From Phytopythium helicoides (taxonomy: Eukaryota > Oomycota > Peronosporomycetes > Pythiales > Pythiaceae): 64,000 bases of DNA. This document shows, in pieces, positions 1-10,743 of this stretch. The stretch spans positions 930,001-994,000 of the forward strand of contig JANFNE010000013.1 in the NCBI GenBank assembly GCA_024867545.1. The letters run 5' to 3'. Each line of letters opens with the position of its first letter. Position 1 is the stretch's first letter. The notes below the pieces were generated by a model. The model searched no databases. It was given only the letters and a program-made list of their open reading frames with translations, and had not been told where the DNA came from. Made by a program: the position numbers and the translations under genes.

Positions 1-425
1 AGCCTTCTCCTCTCCTCCTCCGCATTCGAGCGCGCCGTGATCTGCCGCTTTGCCACTTCCTCCCATACGCTCCCTGAGTTTTCCTCGTTGCGTGTGCGCT
101 TCAAAGTACGGAGTTGCAACTCTAGCTCTTCGACTTTGCTCCGCAGGTACTGCATCTCCTCCTTCTGGCGCTGGGTGGAGTTCTTTCGCTTGGTCAATAT
201 CGGCTTTGCTATCTCTGTCGCTGCTGGAGGCGTAGCGACACTGCTTGATTCACGGTCGACCGCATCAACAGCGACCGAAGGCTGCGGGATGCCGCACGAT
301 GGCAGAGACCAGGACAGCGGACTGTCGCCTCCATTTGAAAAGAGCTCGTAGAGCCCCGCGAGCAAATCGAACTGATCATCCTGATCGGGATCATCCCGGA
401 TGCTGCTGGTTACACTCGCAGGCAT
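1..425 (-). CDS. M96-like bZIP/START-like protein, 5' part only (runs off the left edge)
   Basis: The reading frame is open from an ATG at 423-425 to the window edge, about 141 codons with no stop. A loose acidic N-terminus is followed by the motif NSTQRQKEEMQYLR and then an amphipathic leucine-spaced helix. The same motif (NSTQRRKEE) occurs in the two full genes at 2119-3408 and 3738-5093, so this is the first of four tandem paralogues. In Phytophthora, proteins with this basic/coiled-coil start and a START-like C-terminus are annotated as M96 mating-specific protein family. Nuclear DNA binding by the basic-coil region is inferred. The C-terminal half lies outside the window, so intactness cannot be judged. 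Confidence 0.65.
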   Translation of the reverse strand, partial: MPASVTSSIRDDPDQDDQFDLLAGLYELFSNGGDSPLSWSLPSCGIPQPSVAVDAVDRESSSVATPPAATEIAKPILTKRKNSTQRQKEEMQYLRSKVEELELQLRTLKRTRNEENSGSVWEEVAKRQITARSNAEEERRR

Positions 426-576
426 CGCCAGCTCAGCCTTTGGACTTTGCCACGTGCGACGCCACTCCGCGAGTGGGCAACAAGTCTGGCTGTGGTGCGG
501 CGTGCATAGAATTGGATCGGATGTTTATGCCATTGTGATTTGCTTTGATTGTGGCAACGACTAACGCTTCACTTTC

Positions 577-1951
577 CTACATGTAGCTCGCTGTCGAGCC
601 TCTGGCTGTCTTGGAGATCACGACAGCGTCTACCAACAAATTCTCGATCAATTGGCTCACCTTCGCCCGCTTCTCTTTGGCGATGGTCTCCGCCGTGTGT
701 ATGAGGATGTTCATCTCGTCGAGCTCAACGAGCCCGCTCTCTGGCTTCAAGATGGTTATCGATGATTGGGAACACTCTTCGCGCAAAGAGCCAACGGAGC
801 CGTCCCGTAGCATTACAGGACGCAGTCGTCCCCATCCTCTCGATACTATGCCAGCGTTCGTTGGCCAGGCTTCCGAGGCCCCGGGCAGAAGCGCAGATAT
901 CTCCCAGACGATGCAAATGTAGTCATCGCACGGGAATCGCTTCATCGCTTGGTAAAAGACTGTAGGCATTGCAATCGTACCCGAGGCTCGGTCAACCAAC
1001 TTGCTGAGCACGAGCTCAGGGGTTTCCTGCACAACCTGAACACGGTTATTGTCAGTTGAGAGCAGAAACATAACAGCGCGAACGTCGCACCAAGATGTGA
1101 TCGCCTGTCATCGCAAAGCTGCCGCTCCGAAGCGAGTCCCAAAGCACCTTATCCACAAGGCGATAGTCAAATGGCATCGCAAACGTGCTCACCGACTCGA
1201 AGCACAGCTTGTTGACGTGTACACTTTTGAGTGTGAAAGAATCGCTGACTTCGTAAGGTTCGCTTGGACCTCGGAAACTCCCCATCGTTGCCTTCATCAT
1301 TGAGTACCGACTGTCGACGCTTTGGACTAGCTCTCGGAATACCCTCGTGTCTTGATTTTCGGCGAAGCAATAAGTATCCCAATTGAATGGTTGGAGCGAC
1401 CGCCACAGCTAGAAGCGCACTTGAGTGTCAGACTGACTGATACAGGAGTTGGCAAATAGCAACGCACTCACCTCGCACATCTTCACCAGACTTTGAAGAC
1501 TACTAGCGATTTTCAAGTGGTTTGCAAGCTGCTCTTGAAGCTTCTTCTTCTCCTCTTCTGCCTTGGTCCGTTCCATCTTATAGTACATTGCTTCATCGCG
1601 CCACGCGCTTGCCATCCCGCTGGTCCAATTAGCATTCCATTTTGTTGTAGCATCGTGTTCACGCTTGAGCGAGTCCAACTGCGACTCGAAGTGGGCCGCC
1701 ATCGCACGAAGGTGCTGCAACTCTAGCTTCCGCTTCTGTGATGAATTCATCCGCTTTGTAGGAGCAGTTTGTGTATCGACTGGAGAGCCTTCAAAGCCAT
1801 CGATGTTAGAGGCGGACGCAGTAGTACGTGTCTAGAGCTACGCATTCTCACTCTTACCAGGAAGCAAGCTATCAATCAGTCCCCCAACTTCGATCCAGTA
1901 CGCATTAACGCCACTTTGATGAAGACTAGTGATAGTTGGTAGCTCCGCCAT
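577..1951 (-). CDS. M96-like bZIP/START-like protein (4 exons, about 392 aa)
   Basis: The model joins 1858-1951, 1472-1779, 1091-1408 and 577-1035; all junction phases agree and the total is 1179 nt. Introns are 78, 63 and 55 bp, with donors GTAAGA, GTGAGT and GTGCGA. Residues around 40-85 carry NSSQKRKLELQHLR and a coiled coil, matching NSTQRRKEELAFLR of the next gene. The C-terminal exon (VVQETPELVLSKLVD...) aligns with VVDSTADSAMLKLKV... of the paralogues at the same splice position. It is more divergent than the 2.1-3.4 kb and 3.7-5.1 kb copies. The start at 1951 was chosen because the first short exon ends in the right phase; an in-frame ATG at 2062 is possible. The family name is inferred from architecture. 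Confidence 0.65.
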
Positions 1952-2118
1952 CGCACTTTGAGAAGTGAAGGACGGCTGAGAAGCGTCGGAAAAGCGAAAG
2001 CAGTTCAGTTGAAGCCATGCCACAATCACACCACACCACACCACGTCGCAGATACAGATCACAACCAGATTGCGCCAAACTGCATCTTTACTTTAGATTT
2101 GCTCGATTATCCTCGATA

Positions 2119-3408
2119 CTACGTGGAGGCAGTCGGCAGAGCATCCATCAACATGTTCTCGAGTGTCTGGTGAACGAACTGATGTTTCTCTTGGTACACA
2201 GAGGCAATGAACTCTGAGAGACTTCGAACGTTGTAGGTGGTTGATTGCCCAGAAGTCTCTAGCGCTGTCAACGTTACAAACTCGTGGATCTCTGAGCCCA
2301 GGGAGCCGTCAGGCATGGTTGCTGAGCGAATACTTGTCCAACTACGAAGTATCACGTCCAGCGGGGGGAATGTGTTTGTCGAAGTACCTGATGTCGATGT
2401 TCTCATTTCCGAGACGGAGTACTCGACGTCAGGCTCGTGGAACCACCTGATTGCTTGGTATACAGTTGCTGGAGTCACTAGAACTGGTGGTAGGAGTACT
2501 TTCAACTTGAGCATAGCCGAATCAGCCGTGCTGTCAACAACCTGCTTGAAACCCGTTACCGTCAGACATTCCAAGTCACTAGCTCACCGTGCATGACTAT
2601 TGCAGCAACCCACCGTTACATCAGGGAAGTAGTTGAGCTTCCCTTGTTGAACTGCCGTTCGAGCTGTAGAACCGACAACGTTGCAGCTGAACGGCAGCAC
2701 CCTGCAATGCCGCATCTCCATCGAAATCCCTCCGGAGAGCGCGTTGTTCAGCTTCACATACCCGCCGTCTTCAATCTCGAGATTTGGCTGAAGTACCACA
2801 TGAAGCAACGGGTGCTGTGTCTCGACGCTCTGCAGTATCTGCCTCAGCTTCACCTCCTCCGATCGGGTGTGGCAACCTGCGGATGGAGAGCTCACAACTG
2901 CCTGTTTTTGCTTCGAGTCCTCCTCGCCCTTGCTCAATAGCTTCTTTACCGCCCGCGTGAGCTTGATGTGCTCCTGCAGCTCCTTCAACAAACTCGCGTT
3001 CTCCCTCTCCGCCCGCGCTCTCTCGACCCTCTGGTGCTTGGCAAGGCTCCTCCACGCGCTGCGTTCCTCTCCGCCCACTCGACCTCTCCTGCCGTCCCCC
3101 GGCCATCTGTGACGCCTCAAAGACGCCAGCTCGCCCTCCAGCTCCACAACGTGCAAGCGCAGAAACGCCAGCTCCTCCTTCCGCCGCTGCGTCGAGTTCA
3201 TCGGCTCCGGCCGCAGCTGCGACAGCCGCGGCATCCGCTTCCCGCGCGGCCTCCCGGGCCTCAGGCGCTTGGAATCGCCAGTCGGAGCCTCAGACGACGA
3301 AGAGGAGGCGCAGGAGGCGCTGGCTGGCGCCTGCGGGAGCTCGAAGGCCTCCAAGCCGCGCAGCCAGGCGTCCACGTCGGCCAGCAGGTCGTCGTCGAGC
3401 GACTCCAT
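2119..3408 (-). CDS. M96-like bZIP/START-like protein (2 exons, 405 aa)
   Basis: Exon 1 (3408-2614) and exon 2 (2541-2119) are joined at a phase-0 intron between YFPDVT and VVDSTAD. The N-terminus MESLDDDLLADVDAWLRGLE is shared with the next gene. Residues about 65-125 carry NSTQRRKEELAFLR and a long coiled coil (bZIP-like). After a linker the C-terminal half, starting near LRQILQSVETQHP, resembles a START-like ligand-binding fold. Such proteins are described in Phytophthora as the M96 mating-specific family; a transcription-factor role is likely but not shown. The gene lies in the same direction and close to its paralogues, indicating tandem duplication. Confidence 0.7.
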
Positions 3409-3737
3409 GTCGGTTCGAGTTGGCGGCGAGCGAAATCAACGTTTTTTCGCAGACGAAAATCAATATGTTGTGAAGTCGTTCAAAATGGAGGTCTGTGGAT
3501 GTAGAAGAACTTTTCCTATGCTGGAGGAAAAGGCGACGCAGTTGATCGAGACTCGAGTGCACTAGCCACGAGATTGAGCACATCCACAGCGAAGAAGATG
3601 TGTTGATCGATGACGACGACTGAAACGCAGCACAATACATCGCGTAGCCAAAGAGCTCGCATCGCCATTACATCATACAAAAAGAGCAAAAATGTTCACT
3701 GTTCAAAACGCAGCAGTCGTAATATCACGTGAAGGCC

Positions 3738-5093
3738 CTACACGGTCGCAGTCGCGTCCAGTAGCAAGTTCTCAAGAACTTGGTGCGCATGCAGGTGCAT
3801 CTCGTGGTACGCAGCGGCGATACATTCTGATAGCTTGCCTTTCTGATCACACGCGAAATGCGTCGTTGTCCGATCGGAGGATTTGATCGCTGTCAGCATT
3901 GCGAACTCGCGCAACTCTGAACCCAACGTTCCATCTGGCATATCTATCGACGAGATACTCAACCAGACGCGGACAGTCAACACTAGCGGCGGGAACGCAT
4001 CCGTGGAGGAGTCTGTCGACGCGGTCATCTCCCAAACGACATACTCGCCATCTCCATCCCGTAACCACTTGATTGCCTGGTATACGGTCGCTGGGGTCAC
4101 AACGATCGAGGGCAGCACAGCTTTCATTTTGACCATAGCTGTGTCTGGCGTGGTATCGACGACCTGCACGCACAGCGCACGGTTAGATCTCGCTACCCTT
4201 GCACAATGAGTTGACTGTATCCAAACCAACAGCTCACCGTGACGTCCGGAAAGAAATTGAGCTTGCCTTGTTGAATTCCGCGCCATCCCACGGAGCCAGT
4301 GACTTCATAGGGAAACGGCACGACTTGGTTGTACCGCGCCTCCATCGATATCTCGCCGGAGACGGATTCATTGAGCTTGATGTACCCGCCGTCTCCAATG
4401 GAGCTGTTCGAGGCCAACACAACGTGCAGGAGTGGGCAGTGCGACTCGACGCTCTGCAGAAGCCGCCTCAGCTTTGCCAGCTCCGCTCGGCTGTGGCACT
4501 CCGGTGTCTCCCACCTGTCCACCATCTCCTCCTTTGCGTCCTCCTGCCACCACGAGTGTCAGTCCCCTCGCCACGTCAATCAAGCACGACGCCTCATTAG
4601 CTCCCAGCCAGACCTCGCACTCGCTCAGCAGCCTCTCGACCGCTCGCCGGAGCCTCACGTGCCTCTGCATCTTGTCCAGCAGCCGCGCGTTCTCCCTCTC
4701 GGCCCTCGCCCGCTCCGCTCCCTGGCGCTTGGCGATGCTCCTCCACGCGCTGCGCGCCTCCTCCCCACTCTCTCGGCCTCTCCTGCCGTCCGCCGGAATC
4801 CTGCGCCGCCCCAGCGCCGCCAGCTCGCGCTCCAGCTCCGCAGCCTTCAGCCGCAGAAACGACAGCTCCTCCTTCCGCCGCTGCGTCGAGTTCATCGGTT
4901 CCACGCGCAGCTGCGACAGCCGCGGCGTGCGCTTCCCGCGCGGCCTCCCGGGCCTCAGGCGCTGCGAATCGCCCGCCGGAGCCTCACATGGTGAGCGAGA
5001 GTCGCTCGCTGGCGCTTGGAAGAGCGCAGAGGCCTCCAAGCCGCGCAGCCAGGCGTCCACGTCGGCCAGCAGGTCGTCACCTTGCGGCTCCAT
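3738..5093 (-). CDS. M96-like bZIP/START-like protein (3 exons, 403 aa)
   Basis: The model joins 4614-5093, 4238-4543 and 3738-4163, with all phases at 0. The start MEPQGDDLLADVDAW matches that of the neighbour; an upstream in-frame ATG at 5258 is rejected because nothing there aligns. The first intron (70 bp) has a weak GTCTGG donor, but removing it restores alignment across LLSECE/EDAKEE. The second intron lies exactly where the paralogues have theirs (FFPDVT/VVDTTP). Residues about 60-115 carry NSTQRRKEELSFLR with a coiled coil; the C-terminal half is START-like. The segment AIKSSDRTTTHFACDQKGKL near the end recurs in the relic at 14.1 kb. Confidence 0.7.
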
Positions 5094-5577
5094 GTTCTCC
5101 CGAGTGGCGAGACCGCGCGGAAGGCGACGGAGCGGTACGCTGTGCCGAGCGAGTGGTACGGCTGAGGTGGCGACTTCAACTTGAGTTGGCCAAGGATCGA
5201 GCATTGCGTGCTGGAGGCTGCCGTTCATGGGAGCATGGGATCTACTGGACTGCGCCATGCACTCGTGGAAATATATTTACACAGCTCTTCTCAAAGCTGT
5301 AAAGTGCGACACGGTTGTCACTTGCAGCTTTCATCGCGTTTGCAACGATGCAGCAGCGGCAAGATGATGTGCGGATGTTTGAACGGAAATGGTATACTGC
5401 CGAGTGGGATACACACGAGCATCAGGATTCGCAACAGTTGCAGCATCAAAGAAGAACTTAGAGATTCAATCTACTACCGAGGCGTTTTGATTTTTGAATT
5501 CGCACGAGTTTTCAAATGCTTGGGTGCACTATGCTAGGCTAGTGCCTCCAATCATGTTGGTAGAATCATCGCGTACT
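5094..5577. other. Gap between the M96 array and the membrane/HET block
   Basis: No convincing coding region, repeat or RNA gene was seen. It should contain the promoter of the 3738-5093 gene and the 3' end of the membrane gene at 5578. Confidence 0.4.
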
Positions 5578-7218
5578 TCAGACGGTAGTACATGGGTCGG
5601 AGACGGCATTCTCCTTACCATAACGTGCAGTTGTCTCCATCGTACCGTAATCTTCCAAGGACTTTGACAAGTTCTGCTGGTTTATCTTGGGGATCAACTG
5701 GTCCTTACGCTTTTTCTGCAGTGGCTTGTCTTCTACGATCTCTTCAATCGCTTCTTTGTTGCGCTTGGGCAGTAGACCACAAAGATTGCTCAACATCAGC
5801 AAAAATTTTGTGCCGGAGCTCATGGATAAGCTTGTCTTTGGGGGCTCTATCTGCAGTTTCTTTCCCTCTATGATATTTTGGATAGTTGCCTTATTACACT
5901 TGGGCACTTGATCCCACAAGGCTTGATCAACTTGATCGGGAATCTTCTTGTTATAAAGCTCATGAATAAGCTTAGTTTCGTTGACATCGAGGCAGAGCAG
6001 GCGTTTCGGCACCCCTGGTGCGTTCAAAAGCCTCTCGGCAGCTAGGCACCCGACGGCTGTTATCGCATTATCCGTGTGGATTGTTTCGACTTTCTTTCTG
6101 AGGACCGCGAAGTGCTTCATCAAGGCTTCGCCAATAGCCGACAGCACCAACGTTGCTAATTCAATGTACCCGTTGGTGAACACCGTCTCGCTGCGACGAT
6201 TAATTTCCATCAAAATGAGCCAGGATACCCATAAGACGCCTAGCAGCACGCGGTATATGATAGCGCAACCGGGAAAGCGTTCACCATGGCTTGGATGAGC
6301 GAGGGCCTCGATGTCAAGCTTTGTTTTATCTTTTGCGTGCAGTAGGACGATGGACTTCTTCATCGACGGCCTGTAGAGCAAACCCCCCGATCTCGAGTTG
6401 TCGGCACCTTGTTTCGACTGAGTAGTAGTATCTGTTGAATTAGTTTTCTCGTGTCTCGCCGCTTTGTCATATTCTTTGGAAGTGTGTGTCGCCTTCTCGA
6501 CAAAGCGCGCCATGATGCCAAAGGTAACATAAGCGATGCTGCCGACACCCGAGTAGTCGTCACGAACCATCATGCACGCGACCGGTACGGCGTACAGTAG
6601 CAGCATAGATAAAGTGATGACAGCGATCGCTGAGGGGCTAGATTTGATGTCGTCCAAATAAACAACATGGACCTGCCATTCATTGCTAGCTTTCTTGCGC
6701 TCTGAACTTGCGTTGCTGTTGTCTTTGGTGTTGTTTTTTGACTGGGTGCCATCGTTGTTCTTGGTGCCATTGTTGATATTGGTGGCGTTGTTGCTGACTT
6801 CGTCGTTGTCAGCCGACTCAAGTATGTCGAAGATGAATGGATTCGTGACCCCGATCGTGGCCCCGGATGCCGAAGCAGTGACTTGGACGAGCTCTGTGTC
6901 GGAAGGCCTCCCATCCATGGCGCCGTGATAGGCTTCGATGAACCATCCATTGATAAACGGGTTGAGCCAGGAAACGTGAGGGCCGACGATCTGAGAAAGG
7001 TAGAGACTGCAATACTTGGCGCCAGGCAGCAACGATGCGAGGGCGAGCAGTCCTGACCCTTGCATACCCTCGACTGACTCGGATTCCGCCAAGATGGTTG
7101 GTACCAACGATGAAGGGAGTGGCCACATGAGTGCCAGAGCGCTGATTGATGAGTGAGGAGTAGGTGGCCATGAAGTGAACCGCCACTACTTGACTACAAG
7201 TCCTTCAGTTTGCTCCAT
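5578..7218 (-). CDS. Multi-pass membrane protein of unknown family, paralogue A (about 530 aa)
   Basis: One large exon (7141-5578) encodes most of the protein. A short upstream exon (7218-7190, start MEQTEGLVV) joins in phase, and both paralogues then read ALAL at the junction. Hydrophobic segments include SMLLLYAVPVACMMV, YRVLLGVLWVSWLIL and ELATLVLSAIGEALM, plus a weaker N-terminal one, suggesting three to five membrane spans. An Asn/Thr-rich linker of about 45 residues is missing from paralogue B. Shared blocks include SGATIGVT, NAITAV and APGVPKRLL. I do not recognise the family. Its 5' end faces remnants of a HET-domain gene, as paralogue B faces an intact one, so the two proteins may work together. 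Confidence 0.6.
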
Positions 7219-7298
7219 GTGGCTGGCTTCTCGAAGACCCTGTGGAGGTCGTTTGACGGATCTATTGAATGGATAGATCGGATCGCTGCACCACACAC

Positions 7299-8060
7299 TC
7301 ATTCATGAAACCTCCTGACGCCAGCGACCAGGGCTGTCTGAGGATCGCCGACCGATGGCGGGTGTCCCCACCTCACATCTCCCAGGCTGTTTGTTTCCCC
7401 AATGGGCAACGCACAGACTCCCACTTCGTGCTGCAACCGGTCCTGTAAATTCATCCTTTGCAGAAGCGGCAACTTGTCGTTTCTGCCAAAAAAGGTCGCA
7501 CCCAAGCAGTTAAGAAACTCCACCCACGCAGTCGTGCAGGACAAACCCAACAGCTGAGCGGATATTTGGCGCCAGTCAGCTCAACTGCTTACAGTCAGAC
7601 ACAAGTTGGATGTGAAAAGAGCCACCGCGTCGTCTGCAGGGATGGCGATGGTTTCGCATGGAAGCATGCTAAACAGATCCAAACTGTCCCCGCCTGTTCA
7701 ACCGGCTCCAGTAGCAGTGGCTGAAGGCGGAAAACTTCCCTTCCCCAGTTCTCCAGCTCAGAGGAAGGACTTCTCCTGTCCCTTCCGAAGCTAGGAAATC
7801 GAGATCAGTGACACTACAAACCCAACCGAATCAAAAACAGAAAATGCTCGTGTTCAAGACCACTGAGCAGTCCACGCTCTCTGCTTATGGTTTCGAGCTG
7901 GAGCATGAATAAATCAAAAATTGTCAAACCAGGTCGAGGCAGTGCTACGCAAGGACGTGTGGCTCTGGCTGGTCCAGATTTTTGTCTCAACTAGCAAAAG
8001 TTGACGACAGATGTGCTGAATCCAGAAATCCAGACGCTGGAGGCCAAACTACAGTCTTCG
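7299..8060 (+). pseudogene. Decayed copy of the HET-gene 5' region and its promoter
   Basis: Short blocks in colinear order match the intact module at 10.17-11.16 kb. GAAACCTCCTGACGCC near 7307 matches GAAACCTCCTGGCGTC near 10172. AGCAGTTAAGAAACTCC at 7505 matches AGCAGTTAGGAAACTCC at 10381. CTCGTGTTCAAGA near 7849 matches TACGTGTTCAAGA near 10805. The run GTGGCTCTGGCTGGTCCAG at about 7958 matches the codons for the WLWLDQ motif of the HET domain. The frame is broken by stops and indels. On the opposite strand an open stretch ending RRFHE (7299-7550) resembles the first exon of membrane paralogue B, so this may also hold the lost first exon of paralogue A. Confidence 0.55.
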
Positions 8061-8189
8061 ATCCCGAGACCTTCCTTCCTTCCATCGAGTCGTCGTGTCA
8101 CGACGAGTGTCGACTCTCCTGAGTTGAATGCATGTGAAACTACGATGCTAGAAAACACACACTAATAGGTCCCCATGTCACCAGCGCTG

Positions 8190-8290
8190 CTCCTCCTCCT
8201 CCATTTCTCAGTCCTCTGTGCACCGCTAGCACCTCTACCTTGTCCTCCAGTTCCATAGCCTTTAAATACAAGGCTTCAGATTCTCCTTAC
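8190..8290 (-). pseudogene. Fragment of an M96-like bZIP region
   Basis: Read on the minus strand, about 25 codons give EALYLKAMELEDKVEVLA, which aligns with the KEELAFLRLHVVELEGEL helix of the M96-like genes. No start codon, basic motif or C-terminal domain is attached, so it is an isolated relic. Confidence 0.4.
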
Positions 8291-8698
8291 CAGACGATGT
8301 AGAGAGTTACTTGGTAATCGTCAAGGAAACACACACTGCGCAGACAAATGGCCGCATTCCACAAGCAGCGTTTTGCCATACCAACCAACTCGATACAGAC
8401 CGACCACAAAACTCCAACATCCCCCATCGATAAGACAGTACGAGGATCATAGTGACCAAGAAGGTTTTCGACTGTCAACTAACGCAACATGCCAACAAGA
8501 AGTGGAGCACATACGGAACTTGCGATTATGACCTACGACTGAATGCGTATGCCACTCGGATCTACATGGTCCACCGCGACAGCAATCGCGTTTGGCGTTG
8601 TGCAGACCGAGTGACCATCAATCTGTAAGACCCACAAGTATCCATCACAATGCTGAAGCAGCTCGCTCGGCATGTGTGAGCTAGGCGAGCACTGCTGA

Positions 8699-10530
8699 TC
8701 ATAGATCGGTACTACCATATTGTGTGGTCTGCACCTTGATGTTCTTGATCCGAGACGGCATGGAACTATATTCGCAGCACATGACCTGCTCGCGATCGCA
8801 CTTGGACACACGCCCCCACAGCGCATCGTCCGCCTTGCCAAGAAAGAGTGCGTGCACGAGTGCATTTTCATCGGCCGTGAGTTGCAGCAAGCGCTTTGGT
8901 ACCCCTGGCGCATCCAAAATCCTGTTGTAAGCGAGCCACGCGACGGCCGTGATCGCATTCCGCTTCTGGACCTTCTTGACGTTCACCGCGCCAGCCACGA
9001 GTCGCTGCATGAATACCTCACCAACAGTTGACACAGCCAGCGTTGTTACATCGATGTATCCGTTGGTGTACGCCGTGCTGCTGCGACGGCTAGTCTCGAG
9101 TAAAACGAGCCAGCCGACTAGCAGTACGCCCAGTAGCGCGCGGTACACAGCAGTGCATACGGAGGCGTATCGGTCGTAACGCACACTGAGACGTGGATGC
9201 GCGAGGTGCTCAATGTTGACGGAGTTCAACTCTTTATTGTCGGCACGCAGTAACACCACGGACGGACTCGTGAACGGTCTGTAGAGTAAGCTCATTTGAG
9301 GTTGCGGCCTTTGCCGCTCTTTGCCCGATTGAATGGGGTAGTCCGTCGTGATCGCATCGAGTGAGCCCACCTCATTTAGCCACAGATGCTTCATCTCCTC
9401 GAGTCCTCTCGTAACACGTTGATTCCCGGCTTCGCAGGAAACGTGTGTCAATTTCTCGGCAATGCGCACAGCAAGACCGAAGGTGACATACGCGACGCTG
9501 CCGACACCAGAGTAATCGCCAAGAACAACCATGCACGAGATGGGTATGGCGTACAACACCAGCGTGAGAACGACAACAAAGGTCTTCGCATAACACGGAA
9601 GCGGGGGCCTCGAGACGGTGGCGATGCTGATCTGCCACCCGTGACCTTGGTCTTGCAGTCGGTCATAATTGGTATTGCTATCGTCATCTCCAATCGACTC
9701 GAATATGCCGGAGATGAACGGACTTGTGACGCCGATCGTGGCCCCAGATACCGAAGCGGAGACTTGAAGGAACTCGGTCTCGGTAGGTTTGCCACTCATG
9801 AAGCTGCGGTAGGCATCAATGAACCATCCATTGAGAAATGGGTTGAGCCAAGCGACGTGACGGCCGACGATCTGCGAGAGGTGGGGAGTGCAGTATCTTG
9901 CTGCAGGCAGCAGCGTCGCTAAAATGAGTAGTCCGAGGCCCTGCGTGTTCCCGACCGACTCGGATTCCGTCGAGTCCACCATGAGATCCAGCATGGGTGC
10001 GAGTGCGAGAGCGCTGGCAGGTGAGAGACGACAAGGAGCAATGACTCACTGTCGGCGGGCGGTTGATGCTTGGCTCGGAAGGTCTAGTGTGGCCGATAGG
10101 ACGCTGCTTCTAGACTGGAAGAAAAAGATCCTTTGTTTTTACATTGGATCTCTGTGGTACCCACTCGATTGTGAAACCTCCTGGCGTCACCATCCGCGAC
10201 GTCTGCTTGAGACTCTTGAACCCAACGAATGGCTACAGTCTTCATCTCACAGCTCCCAGACTGACTTGGCGGCTCAACTGGAACGTTGAAAATTGGGTCG
10301 CATATGGATGCAAAAGCGCCAGGTTGGCCGTCTGGCGCGTCTGCCAACATGAAATATATGCACAGCTGGGTGGTAACGGGAGCAGTTAGGAAACTCCTCG
10401 CCACAGCCATCCTCGAAAGACCTGCAGAAGGCACTTTCCCACCTGGCAGCTCAATCAGTCCCAACTCCCAACCAGGCGCAGGTCGCCTGTGAACAAGCCC
10501 AGATCCACCTCGTCTGCATGGAGTTTCCAA
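8699..10530 (-). CDS. Multi-pass membrane protein of unknown family, paralogue B (3 exons, about 581 aa)
   Basis: The main exon (10013-8699) is the paralogue of 5578-7141. It begins at a CAG acceptor, with ALALAPMLDLM before the alignable region. Two upstream exons fit: 10114-10050, with a strong pyrimidine-rich acceptor and GTGAGT donor, and 10530-10165, ending RRFHNR. Phases 0 and 2 are respected and the total is 1746 nt. If these are not used, translation would start at the ATG at 9994 (431 aa). Hydrophobic segments include VVLTLVLYAIPISCMVV and YRALLGVLLVGWLVLLE. The end of the main exon is less similar to paralogue A. It is divergent from the HET gene, with about 213 bp between the starts, suggesting co-regulation. 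Confidence 0.6.
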
Positions 10531-10743
10531 ACCGGCACTGTTGTCACCCCGTCTGCATGGGATGGAAATGGTGGCAACAGTGTCGGTTAGGAAACCTCAC
10601 ACACGCACGCTTGCGGAAGCAACAGCATGTGGTTGGATGCTCAACTGCTTTCAACATCCGAGGCAGTCGCGAGGAACAAAACTCGCCGTGAGCTTATTGG
10701 TGATTTTCCTTGCCGAGTCCAGAGAAAGTGTTGGCTTCCGAGC

